Shown: one piece after another, positions 34,976 to 44,269 of the stretch
Layout of the letters: the number at the start of each line of letters is the position of its first letter
Position numbering within the stretch: the first letter of the stretch is position 1
From: DAOUGC01 sp034429695
GTDB taxonomy: Bacteria > Chloroflexota > Anaerolineae > Anaerolineales > Anaerolineaceae
DNA length: 55,937 nt
Direction of reading: 5' to 3'
NCBI GenBank assembly: GCA_034429695.1
Contig: DAOUGC010000278.1
Span: 1 to 55,937, forward strand
Notes under the pieces: model-generated
Database searches by the model: none
What the model saw: the letters and a program-made list of their open reading frames with translations, nothing else
Told to the model about the DNA's origin: nothing
Made by a program: the position numbers and the translations under genes

Positions 34976-36100
34976 ATGAATCGTGAATTCTGGAAAAACT
35001 TTGATTTTTGGTTGTTTGGCGCTGTCGTCTTTCTATGCGTTTTTGGCATTGTGATGATCCGCTCAACAATTGCGGGCAGCGCTGGTCTGGCAGGACTTGA
35101 CCGGCGACAGACCATTTTTGTTGCCATGGGTGTTGTGGTGATCATCGTCACCGCGTTGATTGACTACCGCTACTGGGCTTCATTGACGCGTGTCATGTAC
35201 ATCGGCACGGTGGCGTTCTTGGTGGTCATTTATGTGGTTGGAACCGTGGCTTACGGCTCGGCACGCTGGCTGGATACTGGTCTGGTCTTTGTTCAACCAT
35301 CTGAGTTGGCGAAAATTGTTCTCATCATCGTGCTGGCCAATTTCTTCTCCAACGCCAAAACACAAATGCATGATTTTCGCTGGATCATCCAGAGTTTTCT
35401 GGTTACCTTCGGCATCGTTTTGTGGATTTTGCTGCAACCCAATCTGAGTACATCCATTGTGATGTTTGTGTTGTGGATGTCCATGTTGTGGGTTTCGGGC
35501 TTGCCCCCAAAATACCTGGTTTATTTTGCTCTGCTTGGGGTGTTGGGTTTGGGATTGTTTTTGGGGTTGATTGCCAGTGGCATCGAAATACCCTTTATCA
35601 AGGATTACCAGATAGCCAGGGTGGTTAACTTTATTTTTCCAGACCCCAATGCACGTCATGGCAACGCATATAATGTGGAACAGGCGCTTGTGACCATCGG
35701 TTCTGGAGGTTTGTTTGGGCAGGGCTATGGGCACAGTACACAGGTGCAGTTGAGATATTTAAAGGTCAGGCATACCGACTTTATCTTTTCAGCCATGGCA
35801 GCCGAGTTTGGCTTTGTGGGGGTATGCGTGGTTGTTGGTATGCTCATATTCGTCATCCTGCGCTGTTTGCGTACCGCACGGCTTGCGGCCGATCCATTTG
35901 GGGCATTAATTGCTTACGGTTTTGCCACGCTGTTGTTTTTCCAGGCATCTGTGAATATTGGTGTGAACCTCAATGTGATTCCGGTAACCGGCTTGACGTT
36001 ACCATTTATCAGTTATGGGGGCAGTTCGCTTCTATCATTGGTTCTGGGGATTGGTCTGGTGGAGAGTGTGGCGGCGCGGCATAAGTCACTGGACTTTTAA
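34976..36100 (+). CDS. rodA: SEDS peptidoglycan glycosyltransferase RodA
   Basis: About 374 residues from the ATG at 34976; a TTG at 34931 directly after the minE stop would add 15 residues, but the added segment is not RodA-like. Around ten transmembrane helices carry SEDS signatures: GSARWLDTGLVFVQPSELAKI, the FVQPSEL loop, DPNARHGNAYNVEQALVTIGSGGLFGQGYG, and PVTGLTLPFISYGGSSL near the end. It polymerises glycan strands with PBP2 during elongation. FtsW is the alternative, but the mre/PBP2 context and the short cytoplasmic ends favour RodA. Confidence 0.92.
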   Translation: MNREFWKNFDFWLFGAVVFLCVFGIVMIRSTIAGSAGLAGLDRRQTIFVAMGVVVIIVTALIDYRYWASLTRVMYIGTVAFLVVIYVVGTVAYGSARWLDTGLVFVQPSELAKIVLIIVLANFFSNAKTQMHDFRWIIQSFLVTFGIVLWILLQPNLSTSIVMFVLWMSMLWVSGLPPKYLVYFALLGVLGLGLFLGLIASGIEIPFIKDYQIARVVNFIFPDPNARHGNAYNVEQALVTIGSGGLFGQGYGHSTQVQLRYLKVRHTDFIFSAMAAEFGFVGVCVVVGMLIFVILRCLRTARLAADPFGALIAYGFATLLFFQASVNIGVNLNVIPVTGLTLPFISYGGSSLLSLVLGIGLVESVAARHKSLDF

Positions 36101-36147
36101 TATTATGTGTGTTATATAAGGGGGAAGTTTTTAACATCGGAGCCGCC

Positions 36148-37659
36148 ATGTCTGACAATCACACACCTGTTCGTGTTCGTTTTGCGCCTTCGCCCACAGG
36201 CCATATGCACCTGGGCTCCGCGCGTACCGCCCTTTATGACTATCTGCTCGCCCGTCAATCGGGCGGTCAGTTTATATTGCGCATCGAGGATACCGATCGC
36301 AGGCGTTATGTGCAGGGGGCTGAACAGGAATTGATTGACGGTTTGCGCTGGTTGGGTATTGATTTTGATGAAGGTCCTGACCGCGGTGGACCATATGGGC
36401 CTTATCGTCAGTCAGAGCGAAAACAAATTTATCTCGATTACGCCCGCCAGTTGGTTGAAATGGGCAAGGCGTATTACTGCTTTTGCACACCCGAGCGGTT
36501 GTCTGCCATGCGTGAAGAACAGCAGAAAAACAAGCTTCCCAAACGATATGACGGAACCTGCCGATCCATCAGCCTGGAAGAAGCTGACCGGCGCATTGCA
36601 GCCGGTGAAACCCCCGTAATCCGCTTTAAAACCCCGCTGGAAGGCTCCACCACGGTCACCGACGCTCTTCGCGGCGACATTACGGTGGATAACCGCACGC
36701 TGGATGATTACATCATCGTGAAGTCAGATGGCTGGGCTTTGTACCACCTGGCAGCCATGGTGGATGATCATCTCATGAAGATTACGCACGTGATCCGCGG
36801 GTCTGAATGGCTGCCGACCTTCCCGCTGCACGGGTTGATCCTGCGCGCCTTTGGCTGGGATGAGCCCATCTGGGTGCATCTTTCGGTATTCCTCAAGCCC
36901 AGTGGCAAAGGCAAGATGAGTAAACGGGAAGCCGCCGATTTGATGCAGGACGGTTATTCGATTTTTGTCAAAGACATGCAGGAACTCGGTTACCTGCCTG
37001 AGGCGGTGATCAACTGGGTGTCGTTAATGGGATGGAGTTACGACGATCACACCGAATTCTTCACCCTGCCCGATCTGGTTGAAAAGTTCTCTTTGAATCA
37101 TTTGAACCCTTCGCCAGCGGCAATTAACTTCTCCAAACTGGATCACTTTAATGGTTTGCACATCCGCGCATTACCGGTGGAAGAATTGGCGAGAAGAATC
37201 AAGCTATTTTTCGTCAACGCCGGGTATCAGGTGGATGATGAGAAGTTGCTTGCCATCACTCCGCTGATTCAGGAACGCCTGGGCGTGTTGAGCGACGCCA
37301 CTGACCTGGCAGGTTTCTTGTTTGAAGAAGACATTGTCCTGGAAGACGAGCGCGATCTGGTTGCCAGGGATATGAGCGCTGCTGAATGTCTTGTTGCCGC
37401 GCGACAGGCATATGAGATCCTTAATTCGGCGCATGATTTGACCGTGGAAAGCATTGAACCGCAAATGCGCGCCCTGGTGGAACAGCTTGGGCGAAAACCG
37501 GGCCAGATATTTGGCATTCTCCGTACCGCGGTTACCGGGCGAAAAGTAAGCCCGCCGTTATTTGAAACCATGCATGTGATTGGACGGGAAAAGGTTTTGG
37601 AGCGGATGGAACGCGCAATGGGACTGCTGGAGCGGATGTCAGCGACTGAGAAGCAATAG
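36148..37659 (+). CDS. gltX: Glutamyl-tRNA synthetase
   Basis: 503 residues from the ATG at 36148 (GGAG six nt upstream). Class I synthetase that charges tRNA-Glu and, in lineages using GatCAB, also tRNA-Gln. The HIGH-type motif is SPTGHMHLGSAR (about 14-25) and KMSKR lies near 255. The Rossmann fold, Glu-specific PRYDGTCR-like segment (KRYDGTCRSIS) and C-terminal anticodon-binding domain with FGILRTAVTGRKVSPPLFETM are present. It follows rodA by 47 nt and ends at a strong terminator, so it is probably read from the mre-min promoter or a local one that I cannot identify. Confidence 0.97.
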   Translation: MSDNHTPVRVRFAPSPTGHMHLGSARTALYDYLLARQSGGQFILRIEDTDRRRYVQGAEQELIDGLRWLGIDFDEGPDRGGPYGPYRQSERKQIYLDYARQLVEMGKAYYCFCTPERLSAMREEQQKNKLPKRYDGTCRSISLEEADRRIAAGETPVIRFKTPLEGSTTVTDALRGDITVDNRTLDDYIIVKSDGWALYHLAAMVDDHLMKITHVIRGSEWLPTFPLHGLILRAFGWDEPIWVHLSVFLKPSGKGKMSKREAADLMQDGYSIFVKDMQELGYLPEAVINWVSLMGWSYDDHTEFFTLPDLVEKFSLNHLNPSPAAINFSKLDHFNGLHIRALPVEELARRIKLFFVNAGYQVDDEKLLAITPLIQERLGVLSDATDLAGFLFEEDIVLEDERDLVARDMSAAECLVAARQAYEILNSAHDLTVESIEPQMRALVEQLGRKPGQIFGILRTAVTGRKVSPPLFETMHVIGREKVLERMERAMGLLERMSATEKQ

Positions 37660-37674
37660 ACGGATGAAAGAGGA

Positions 37675-37715
37675 AATCAAGAGGGCAGCCGATGATGGTT
37701 GCCCTCTTTTGATTT
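37675..37715. terminator. Bidirectional Rho-independent terminator between gltX and the NRPS
   Basis: GAGGGCA (37681-37687) pairs with TGCCCTC (37700-37706), extended by GCC/GGT inside and AATCAA/TTGATT outside, around a 6-nt loop. TTTTGATTT follows on the plus strand and an A-rich flank supplies T's on the minus strand, suiting the two convergent genes. Confidence 0.85.
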
Positions 37716-37729
37716 AATCAACTGGTTAC

Positions 37730-40700
37730 TTACTCATGTAGCTCGTCAAATGGGCTTCTCGCTTCAGCCAGACACTCCTCAAGGCGCATGCCAACCTCTT
37801 CAGCGTACTCCTCATCCACCAGTCGGTGAGTCGAATCAAACACGTAATAATCGATTCCCCCCAGAGCCAGGGGTTTCCAGCCCAGCGGGTGATCAAGGGG
37901 ATTGATGGCAATACTCTCACTCGCACGGAAAAGGGTGACCTTTCCGGGGTAAGGATGTGGGTTGTAATTTTGGCTGGCATGCTCGTGATGATGAGCCATA
38001 TGTTGTACGCGGATGTTATCTGGCAGACGTTGTTTACGTCTGCGGTAATGGCGTACCAACATTGCCAGATAGGCGCGTGACAGGCGAACACCCAGGTCGT
38101 GCTGTATATATGCCAGCTTGCCGCGGGTTGATAGATCTTTCATTAATAGCCAGTGATATTTCAATTTTGTGATGATGCGTATGGGCAAAGAGGGTTGCTT
38201 TTCATTCCCATTGTGAGCTTCCTCGTTGTCATTTTGCATCAGGCGAACCGGACGGGCCGGGTTTTCAGTGTCGAACATCACAAGCAGGGCCACCTGTTCG
38301 CCTGCAGCAATGAGTTGTTGTGCCATCTCAAATGCAATCTCACCACCCAGTGAAAAGCCGCCCAGGTAATAGGGTCCCTGTGGTTGAAGTTTCTTGATCT
38401 CTGAGATGTATTCTGCTGCCATGACTGAATAATTGGTGTTTGGCTCAAGCAGGCCATCCACGCCGCGTGCTTGCAGCCCAAAGAAGGGTTGATCCGTGCC
38501 CAGGTAGCGAGTGATGCTGCGCCAGAAAAGGACGTTGCCATCCAACCCGTGAACGCCGAAGAAGGGGGGTTTCGAACCAAGGGGTTGGATGGGAACCAGA
38601 GCTGACCATTCGAGCGTTTCCGGTGGTTGATAGTGGATGAGTTCGGCTAGGTATTCAATGGTGGGGTTGTTCAGCAGAATGGAGAGTGGCAGACTGGCTC
38701 CCAGATCGCGTTCAATACGACCAAACAGACGCAGCGCCAGTAATGAGTCACCGCCAAGGTCAAAGAAATCATCACAGATGCCGATTGGCTCGACCCGCAA
38801 GTGTTCTTCCCAGATGCGCACCAGTTGGGCTTCCACCTCATTACGGGGAGCGGTGTAATTTGCGCCATGCTCCAGTTGGGATGTTGTTGGCGGCGGGAGT
38901 GCTTTCAGGTCGATTTTGGCGTTGGGCGTCAGTGGAAAAGCGTCGAGAAAGACAAAAGCAGATGGGGTCATATAGAATGGCAGGCGGTTTTCCACCCATT
39001 CTTTGATTTTTGCCTGGGTCAGCCTGCTGGATGGATTGAGTTTGATGTATGCAACCAGGCGTTTACCGACCTGTTTTGGATTATCACTCCACCCGATTAC
39101 CAGGGCTTGCTCAACCTCTTCGTGTTGTTCGAGGATGTATTCCACCTCGGCCGGTTCGATGCGAAAGCCCCGAACCTTGATTTGATGGTCGCTACGCCCC
39201 AGGAATTCTATGTCGCCATTCTCCAGATAACGCGCCAGATCGCCGGTACGATAGATGCGGGCGCCATGTTCCTTACGGAAAGGGTCGGGCAGGAAACGTT
39301 CGGTGGTTAAATCCGGACGGTTATGGTATCCCCTGGCAAGAACTGACCCGCCCACATACAACTCACCGGTTACTCCGATGGGCACCGGTTGCATGAATTC
39401 ATCCAGAATATAGAAGCAGGCGTTGGGTATCGGCTTGCCGATGGGAATATCCACAGAGGCATTCCATACGGGTGATCCGGCAGGAATGATGAATGCCGAA
39501 CAGATGATGGTTGCCTCAGTGGGGCCATACGTGTTTGCCCACACAGAATTAACCCCACCGTGTTTGTGCCATTCCCGCAAGAGTTCGGCAGATGCCTTTT
39601 CGCCTCCCGTAAGCAGGGTACGAACACAACCGGGCAACCGGCGATTATTCAGGGATATTTCGTGAACCAGCTCATGCCAGTAGGCGGTGGGCATATCCAG
39701 AATATTGACCTGTTCGACGTCAATCAGTTCAAACAGCTCTGCTCCCGAAATCAGGGATGTGTTGGGCCTTAACACCAGGGTCAAACCGGCGATGAGGGGA
39801 GGGAAGATTTCTTCCACCGAGGCGTCAAAATTGATCGTGGAGAATTGGATTGCCCGCTGCCCCGGTGAGTAATCAAACAGATCAAGAATGACGCGATTAT
39901 GATTCACAACGGATTGATGGGTGACTTCCACGCCTTTTGGCGTGCCGGTGGAACCAGAAGTGTAGATGATATATGCCAGATTTTCAGGCGCAACACTGAC
40001 ATCTGGATTGTGAAGTGGTTGTGTTTGCAGGATGTCGATGTCGCCATCCAGCAAGATCATGGGGGCCAGATCGGCCGGCAATTCTGAAACAATATCAGAT
40101 GTTGTGACAATGGCAGTTGGCTGTGTATCTTGCAGGATGAATTTGAGCCGCTCTTCGGGATAATCGGGGTCAAGGGGTAAATAGGCAGCACCAGACTTGA
40201 GGATACCCAGCAAACCGATGATCATATTAACAGAACGTTCTATGCTGATGCCGACCATTTTTTCAGGGCCGGCTCCGATCTCGATCAAGCGGTGAGCCAG
40301 TTGATTGGCTCGTTCGTTTAGTTCTGTGTAGGTGATTTCGCGTCGGGAAGTCCTGGTGGTCGCTGGTTGGATGACTGCAATGGCATCGGGTGTGAGCGCT
40401 GCCTGTTCCTCAACACCGGCATGGATGGGTTGAGCTGTTTCAGCATAGTGCTTTTGAGTATGGTTCAACCCGAAAATCAAATGTTCGCGTTCTTTATTGG
40501 TGAGCATGGGTAATCGCGATAACTTCAGGGTGGGATCATCCATGCCAGACTGAAGCAACGTGATGAAATGTCCACCCATGCGGGCAATAAATGCCGGGTT
40601 GAAGAGAACCGGATTGTAATCAAAGGAAAGGGAAAAGCAGGCATCCACCTCTTCCACAGTCAGATTGAGTGGATATTCAGAACGCCCGCCGGATGGTTGG

Positions 40701-41821
40701 ACCCATTGCCAGGTGGTATCGCCGCCGTTCCTCAGGCGGTTTTGTCCGATTCGATACTGGAATGTGTGTGAGAAACGGGATTGATAATCACTATAAATCG
40801 GCTCAATGGTTGTTCGGAAAAAAACTTCATCCACCTCGGGGAGCTGAAGGGAGAGATGGGTTTCCTCATGATTGGTTTTAAGGAACTCCGAAAACGACAT
40901 GGATGGATCGATGTGAACCGGTTGTGGCAGGATAATCTGCAACGGAGCAAACGTATCGGCAAGCTCCGGGTCATTGCGTAAATCCAGGCAGATACCGGTC
41001 AGGAAATCTGATTGGGAGGTATATCTGAATAACAAAGTTTGAAAGACTGACAGAAAAAACGCCTGCCGGGAAATCGGGCTGGTTGTCTCATGGATTCGGT
41101 TTGACAGACCCGGGGAAAGCTCAAACTCATAATGCGCTGAGATACGATTGGTGCTTTGCGGCGTTTGCGGCGATATTTGCAATGGCTGGTTGGCGGTGTG
41201 TAACCGATTCTTCCATTCTTTTATTTCCTCCAAACCAGGCAGCGGGAGGGGATGGTCCACGGCTGCTGGCACGGGGGGTGTTCCCGGCTCATGGGTATCA
41301 TTCTGATACAGGGAAAATAATTGATGCCAGAAAAGGTCATGAGAAACATCGTCAGAAGCCAGTCGGTGGGTGGCGAGCCAGATCTCTGCCTGGTCAGTAC
41401 GTGATATGATGACCCACAGATGCGCCAGCGCTCCGTTTTTATTGATACTTTGTGTGTGAATCGAGCGCACAAGATGGTCGAGATTGGGTACGGTATTTTG
41501 ACCGGTCGGGTTGGAGATATCGTACCAGGCGAGCACATGACGTGTGGTGGATGAGCCATTTTTGTGAGGAGACGAAAACCAATGAGGTAACCCTTTGATT
41601 AGCTGCTCGAGGCAGGTGTTGAGCCGGGCTTGATCGATATTCCCCTGGATGAATAACTTGCTGACCACTTTTAAGGCAGCATCTGCACCCGGTTCCCGTC
41701 CTCGATCCAGAATATCCTGTCTGGCAGCTTCGAGTAATGCTGCATGTGTTTGGTGTAGACCGGGTAACGGCGCCCGTTCGGAAGTAAATTCCGTGGGTGC
41801 CTTATGATATGGCACGCTCAT
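37730..41821 (-). CDS. Single-module nonribosomal peptide synthetase (degenerate C, A, T, TE)
   Basis: About 1363 residues from the ATG at 41821 (or TTG at 41827). A condensation-like region (~55-440) has HRLASDD where active domains have HHxxxDG, so the second His is Arg and the domain is probably inactive. The adenylation domain (~465-975) is intact: TSGSTGTPKG, NTYGPTE, YRTGDLARY, GRSDHQIKVRGFRIEP and Lys969 in PNAKIDL. The carrier domain has LGGDSL with Ser1026 for phosphopantetheine. The thioesterase (~1075-1363) has GFSLGG with Ser1157 and a late His in STHRLVDEEY. It activates one amino acid and releases it or passes it to a nucleophile. No phosphopantetheinyl transferase, transporter or tailoring gene lies beside it, and the product is unknown. 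Confidence 0.93.
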   Translation of the reverse strand: MSVPYHKAPTEFTSERAPLPGLHQTHAALLEAARQDILDRGREPGADAALKVVSKLFIQGNIDQARLNTCLEQLIKGLPHWFSSPHKNGSSTTRHVLAWYDISNPTGQNTVPNLDHLVRSIHTQSINKNGALAHLWVIISRTDQAEIWLATHRLASDDVSHDLFWHQLFSLYQNDTHEPGTPPVPAAVDHPLPLPGLEEIKEWKNRLHTANQPLQISPQTPQSTNRISAHYEFELSPGLSNRIHETTSPISRQAFFLSVFQTLLFRYTSQSDFLTGICLDLRNDPELADTFAPLQIILPQPVHIDPSMSFSEFLKTNHEETHLSLQLPEVDEVFFRTTIEPIYSDYQSRFSHTFQYRIGQNRLRNGGDTTWQWVQPSGGRSEYPLNLTVEEVDACFSLSFDYNPVLFNPAFIARMGGHFITLLQSGMDDPTLKLSRLPMLTNKEREHLIFGLNHTQKHYAETAQPIHAGVEEQAALTPDAIAVIQPATTRTSRREITYTELNERANQLAHRLIEIGAGPEKMVGISIERSVNMIIGLLGILKSGAAYLPLDPDYPEERLKFILQDTQPTAIVTTSDIVSELPADLAPMILLDGDIDILQTQPLHNPDVSVAPENLAYIIYTSGSTGTPKGVEVTHQSVVNHNRVILDLFDYSPGQRAIQFSTINFDASVEEIFPPLIAGLTLVLRPNTSLISGAELFELIDVEQVNILDMPTAYWHELVHEISLNNRRLPGCVRTLLTGGEKASAELLREWHKHGGVNSVWANTYGPTEATIICSAFIIPAGSPVWNASVDIPIGKPIPNACFYILDEFMQPVPIGVTGELYVGGSVLARGYHNRPDLTTERFLPDPFRKEHGARIYRTGDLARYLENGDIEFLGRSDHQIKVRGFRIEPAEVEYILEQHEEVEQALVIGWSDNPKQVGKRLVAYIKLNPSSRLTQAKIKEWVENRLPFYMTPSAFVFLDAFPLTPNAKIDLKALPPPTTSQLEHGANYTAPRNEVEAQLVRIWEEHLRVEPIGICDDFFDLGGDSLLALRLFGRIERDLGASLPLSILLNNPTIEYLAELIHYQPPETLEWSALVPIQPLGSKPPFFGVHGLDGNVLFWRSITRYLGTDQPFFGLQARGVDGLLEPNTNYSVMAAEYISEIKKLQPQGPYYLGGFSLGGEIAFEMAQQLIAAGEQVALLVMFDTENPARPVRLMQNDNEEAHNGNEKQPSLPIRIITKLKYHWLLMKDLSTRGKLAYIQHDLGVRLSRAYLAMLVRHYRRRKQRLPDNIRVQHMAHHHEHASQNYNPHPYPGKVTLFRASESIAINPLDHPLGWKPLALGGIDYYVFDSTHRLVDEEYAEEVGMRLEECLAEARSPFDELHE

Positions 41822-41932
41822 AATCAATTGTTCCCTTGCTCACTGAATGCCGATAAGATATTGTATCTGATTTTCTCTTTTCGCCCTGTCCGATCCTTCT
41901 CCCGCCTGGGTCTCGGCAGCGCTTCAAATAAT

Positions 41933-41960
41933 ATTATACAGAAATAGTCAATAAAAGCAA
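41933..41960 (-). promoter_or_regulatory. Probable promoter of the NRPS gene
   Basis: On the minus strand TTGCTT (41955-41960), a 16-nt spacer and TATAAT (41933-41938) lie in an AT-rich stretch about 105 nt before the NRPS start. The -10 is perfect and the -35 partial. Confidence 0.5.
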
Positions 41961-42005
41961 ACCAAAAAGCTCATAATTCGCGGATAAATTTTTCCAAATG
42001 GATAT

Positions 42006-42034
42006 TTGACGATTTTTCAACCCGGTGGTAGAAT
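42006..42034 (+). promoter_or_regulatory. Promoter of tRNA-Gln
   Basis: TTGACG (42006-42011), a 17-nt spacer and TAGAAT (42029-42034) are close to the sigma-70-type consensus and lie 29 nt before the tRNA 5' end. Confidence 0.75.
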
Positions 42035-42062
42035 AGGCACGCAAGACAGGAAATCAAAACAC

Positions 42063-42133
42063 TGGGGGCTCGTCTAACGGCAGGACGACTGACTCTGGAT
42101 CAGTTAGTAGAGGTTCGAATCCTTTGCCCCCAG
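42063..42133 (+). tRNA. tRNA-Gln (anticodon CTG)
   Basis: 71-nt cloverleaf. TGGGGGC pairs with GCCCCCA, giving the weak T1:A72 pair typical of bacterial tRNA-Gln; the discriminator is G. The anticodon stem ACTGA/TCAGT encloses CTCTGGA with anticodon CTG, and the T-loop is GTTCGAATC. CCA is not encoded. It has its own promoter and terminator. Confidence 0.94.
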
Positions 42134-42138
42134 CCTGG

Positions 42139-42170
42139 AAACTCCTTCATTTGAAGGAGTTTTTCCTTTT
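42139..42170 (+). terminator. Rho-independent terminator of tRNA-Gln
   Basis: AAACTCCTTC (42139-42148) and GAAGGAGTTT (42153-42162) form a perfect 10-bp stem with a 4-nt loop, followed by TTCCTTTT. Confidence 0.88.
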
Positions 42171-42235
42171 AAGGTTCCCTACCATAATTCCATATGATAT
42201 TATTCGAGGATCTTACTTTTCCACAGGAACGCACA

Positions 42236-42940
42236 ATGGGTATCAGCGTCGCAAAAAATCGCCGGGAAATTTTCTGGGCGGGTATGAAAGCAGAACTGCC
42301 GCTATTGATCGGGGTAATGCCGTTTGGCATGATCTATGGGGCTTTGGCGGTGCAGGCCGGATTGACCGCCTGGCAATCCCAGGCAATGTCGTGGATGATC
42401 TTCGCTGGTTCGTCGCAGTTTGTTGCTGCTGAACTTTTCAGCCAGACTGCTCCCATGCTGGTGATTGTCATGACCGTGTTGGTAATGAATCTGCGCCACC
42501 TGTTTTACTCCGCGTCCATCAGTCCGTTTTTACAAAAGGCATCGATTGCGTGGAAGCTGCTACTCGGATATTTATTGACCGATGAAGCATACGGAGTGGC
42601 GATCGTTCATTTTCAAAAAGAGGGTCGGGAGCCCGATCCAAACGATTACCATTACCTGTTTGGGGCTGGGTTAATCCTGTGGTTGTCATGGCAAATCTCC
42701 ACTGCATTGGGGATACTGTTTGGGTTATATGTGCCGTCTGATTGGTCGCTGGATTTTGCCCTCTCCATCACGTTCATTGCTTTACTGGTTCCCATGTTGA
42801 AGGATAAACCGGCGTTGATGGCAGCCGTCTCAGCAGGTATCACTGCGGTGGTGCTGCACGGAATGCCCTACAAGCTGGATCTGGTCGTCGCAACCATCAT
42901 CGGGATTCTGTGTGGCGTTCTAACGGAGAAGAAAAAATGA
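42236..42940 (+). CDS. azlC: Branched-chain amino acid exporter subunit AzlC
   Basis: 234 residues from the ATG at 42236 (AGGAA eight nt upstream); an upstream in-frame ATG at 42194 has no ribosome site. AzlC family features: GVMPFGMIYGALAVQAGL (about 26-43), the FAGSSQFVAAELF segment, and NLRHLFYSASI. Six or more transmembrane helices. Together with the small AzlD it exports branched-chain amino acids. Its stop overlaps the azlD ATG. Confidence 0.93.
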   Translation: MGISVAKNRREIFWAGMKAELPLLIGVMPFGMIYGALAVQAGLTAWQSQAMSWMIFAGSSQFVAAELFSQTAPMLVIVMTVLVMNLRHLFYSASISPFLQKASIAWKLLLGYLLTDEAYGVAIVHFQKEGREPDPNDYHYLFGAGLILWLSWQISTALGILFGLYVPSDWSLDFALSITFIALLVPMLKDKPALMAAVSAGITAVVLHGMPYKLDLVVATIIGILCGVLTEKKK

Positions 42941-43257
42941 ATGTCTGGATCACCTTTCTCGTCGCAGGGTTGATCACCTACGGCATCCGCCTCTCGATGA
43001 TCCTGTTGCTGGATAAACTTGCCATTCCAGAAAGGGTTATGCAAGCTTTACGTTTTGTTCCCCCGGCAGTCTTTTCTGCCATCATCCTGCCGGATATCTT
43101 TTGGGTGGATGGCGCTTTTACCATCAGTCCGATAAATCCGCGTTTGTTGGCAGCCCTGGCAGCGGCGCTGGTGGCCTGGAAGAGCCGCAGTGTGATATTG
43201 ACCCTGATTGTGGGGATGGGCCTGCTGCTGCTCATAAAAAGCTTGATTCCGGGTTAG
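42937..43257 (+). CDS. azlD: Branched-chain amino acid exporter small subunit AzlD
   Basis: 106 residues from the ATG at 42937 (GGAG upstream, ATGA overlap with azlC). About four hydrophobic helices, with TYGIRLSMILLL near 15-26 and FVPPAVFSAIILPDI, the usual AzlD pattern. Its TAG overlaps the TAA of the convergent methyltransferase by two bases, leaving no room for a terminator between them. Confidence 0.9.
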   Translation: MNVWITFLVAGLITYGIRLSMILLLDKLAIPERVMQALRFVPPAVFSAIILPDIFWVDGAFTISPINPRLLAALAAALVAWKSRSVILTLIVGMGLLLLIKSLIPG

Positions 43258-44048
43258 GAGATCTCGGTCAGGCAGGTGTGCATGATGAAGGATAAACTGC
43301 CTTCCTCGGTGAATTCACTGATTTGATCAGATATTGCCGCCAGGGTGTCATCCACAAATTGACTCTTTTCCTCAGATGTCATGTGAGTGTATTGTTGAGT
43401 ACTGGAAGCAAGCGAGCGAATGGTTCTGCGCAGAAAAACCTGTGTTACTGCAGGAGGAAAGCTGATCGGCAAAGTGTGTGAGGTTTGGGTGATTGAGCCG
43501 AAACCAACCGAACGGAAGATATTTGCAAGGTTTTCTTCATCTGAAAGACCGAAAATGGGGGAAAGAGTACTGGCTGCCACATCGAGCTGATGTGAGACTC
43601 CGGCACACATAATGGAATGGACGGGGTGCAGATGGACTGAACGCCATGTTGCGATCAGGGCGTATCCGTCTGGCGATAGCACCCGACGCACCTGTCGGGC
43701 GGCCATATGCACGTCCTGGAAAAACTGGAAACCCTGATGGCAAATCACCAGGTCGAACCACCCTTTGTCAAAAGGCAGTCTTTCTGCATTGCAAGCCACC
43801 CAGGTGACGTTATCAGCATGTTTCCTGGCTTCCACCAACATTCCGGTGTGGTTATCCACACCATGGATGGAAATCTTCCGCATTGATTGTTTGATGAAAT
43901 GGCGGGCAACAACTCCTGTTCCACACGCCAGATCCAACATTCGCTCACCGTTGGGGACAGAATATTGCCCGAATAAATGCTCAACCCATGGTTTGAATAA
44001 ATGGGTGACAAAAACCTGTTCATATACTTCAGCCTGGTTCGGGTTCAT
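43254..44048 (-). CDS. Class I SAM-dependent methyltransferase
   Basis: 264 residues, Methyltransf_11 type. Motif I MLDLACGTGVVARH spans about 37-50, the acidic residue binding the SAM ribose is in IHGVDNHTGML (about 60-70), and motif II/III WFDLVICHQGFQFFQD (about 96-111) and GYALIATW follow. The substrate is not evident; similarity to UbiE/BioC-like enzymes is only general. GGAGG lies 3 nt before the ATG. It is divergent from the acyl-CoA operon and convergent with azlD. Confidence 0.85.
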   Translation of the reverse strand: MNPNQAEVYEQVFVTHLFKPWVEHLFGQYSVPNGERMLDLACGTGVVARHFIKQSMRKISIHGVDNHTGMLVEARKHADNVTWVACNAERLPFDKGWFDLVICHQGFQFFQDVHMAARQVRRVLSPDGYALIATWRSVHLHPVHSIMCAGVSHQLDVAASTLSPIFGLSDEENLANIFRSVGFGSITQTSHTLPISFPPAVTQVFLRRTIRSLASSTQQYTHMTSEEKSQFVDDTLAAISDQISEFTEEGSLSFIMHTCLTEIS

Positions 44049-44269
44049 TGACCTCCGTCATGGTGAAGTTTATCGAACAATGGCTGACATCACAAGGCAT
44101 CTGCCAATGGACAACCAGGGCGGATGAAGGATTGTGGGGAAATCCACACTGGATAACATTTATAATTTTGATATACTATATTAGTAATTGCTGTTATCGG
44201 GGGACTGGGTGGGAAAACAGCCATTATTATCTGCTTGGGAGAAAATAGCGATAGCAGGAGGCTGCGGCG
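44049..44269. other. Divergent control region between the methyltransferase and the acyl-CoA operon
   Basis: 221 nt, no gene seen. The part from 44155 to 44200 is AT-rich, with TATAAT at 44161-44166 and TATACT at 44172-44177 on the plus strand, but neither has a good -35 at 16-18 nt. The plus-strand leader ends with AGGAGG at 44256-44261, 8 nt before the GTG of the first operon gene. Probable site of operon control. Confidence 0.4.
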
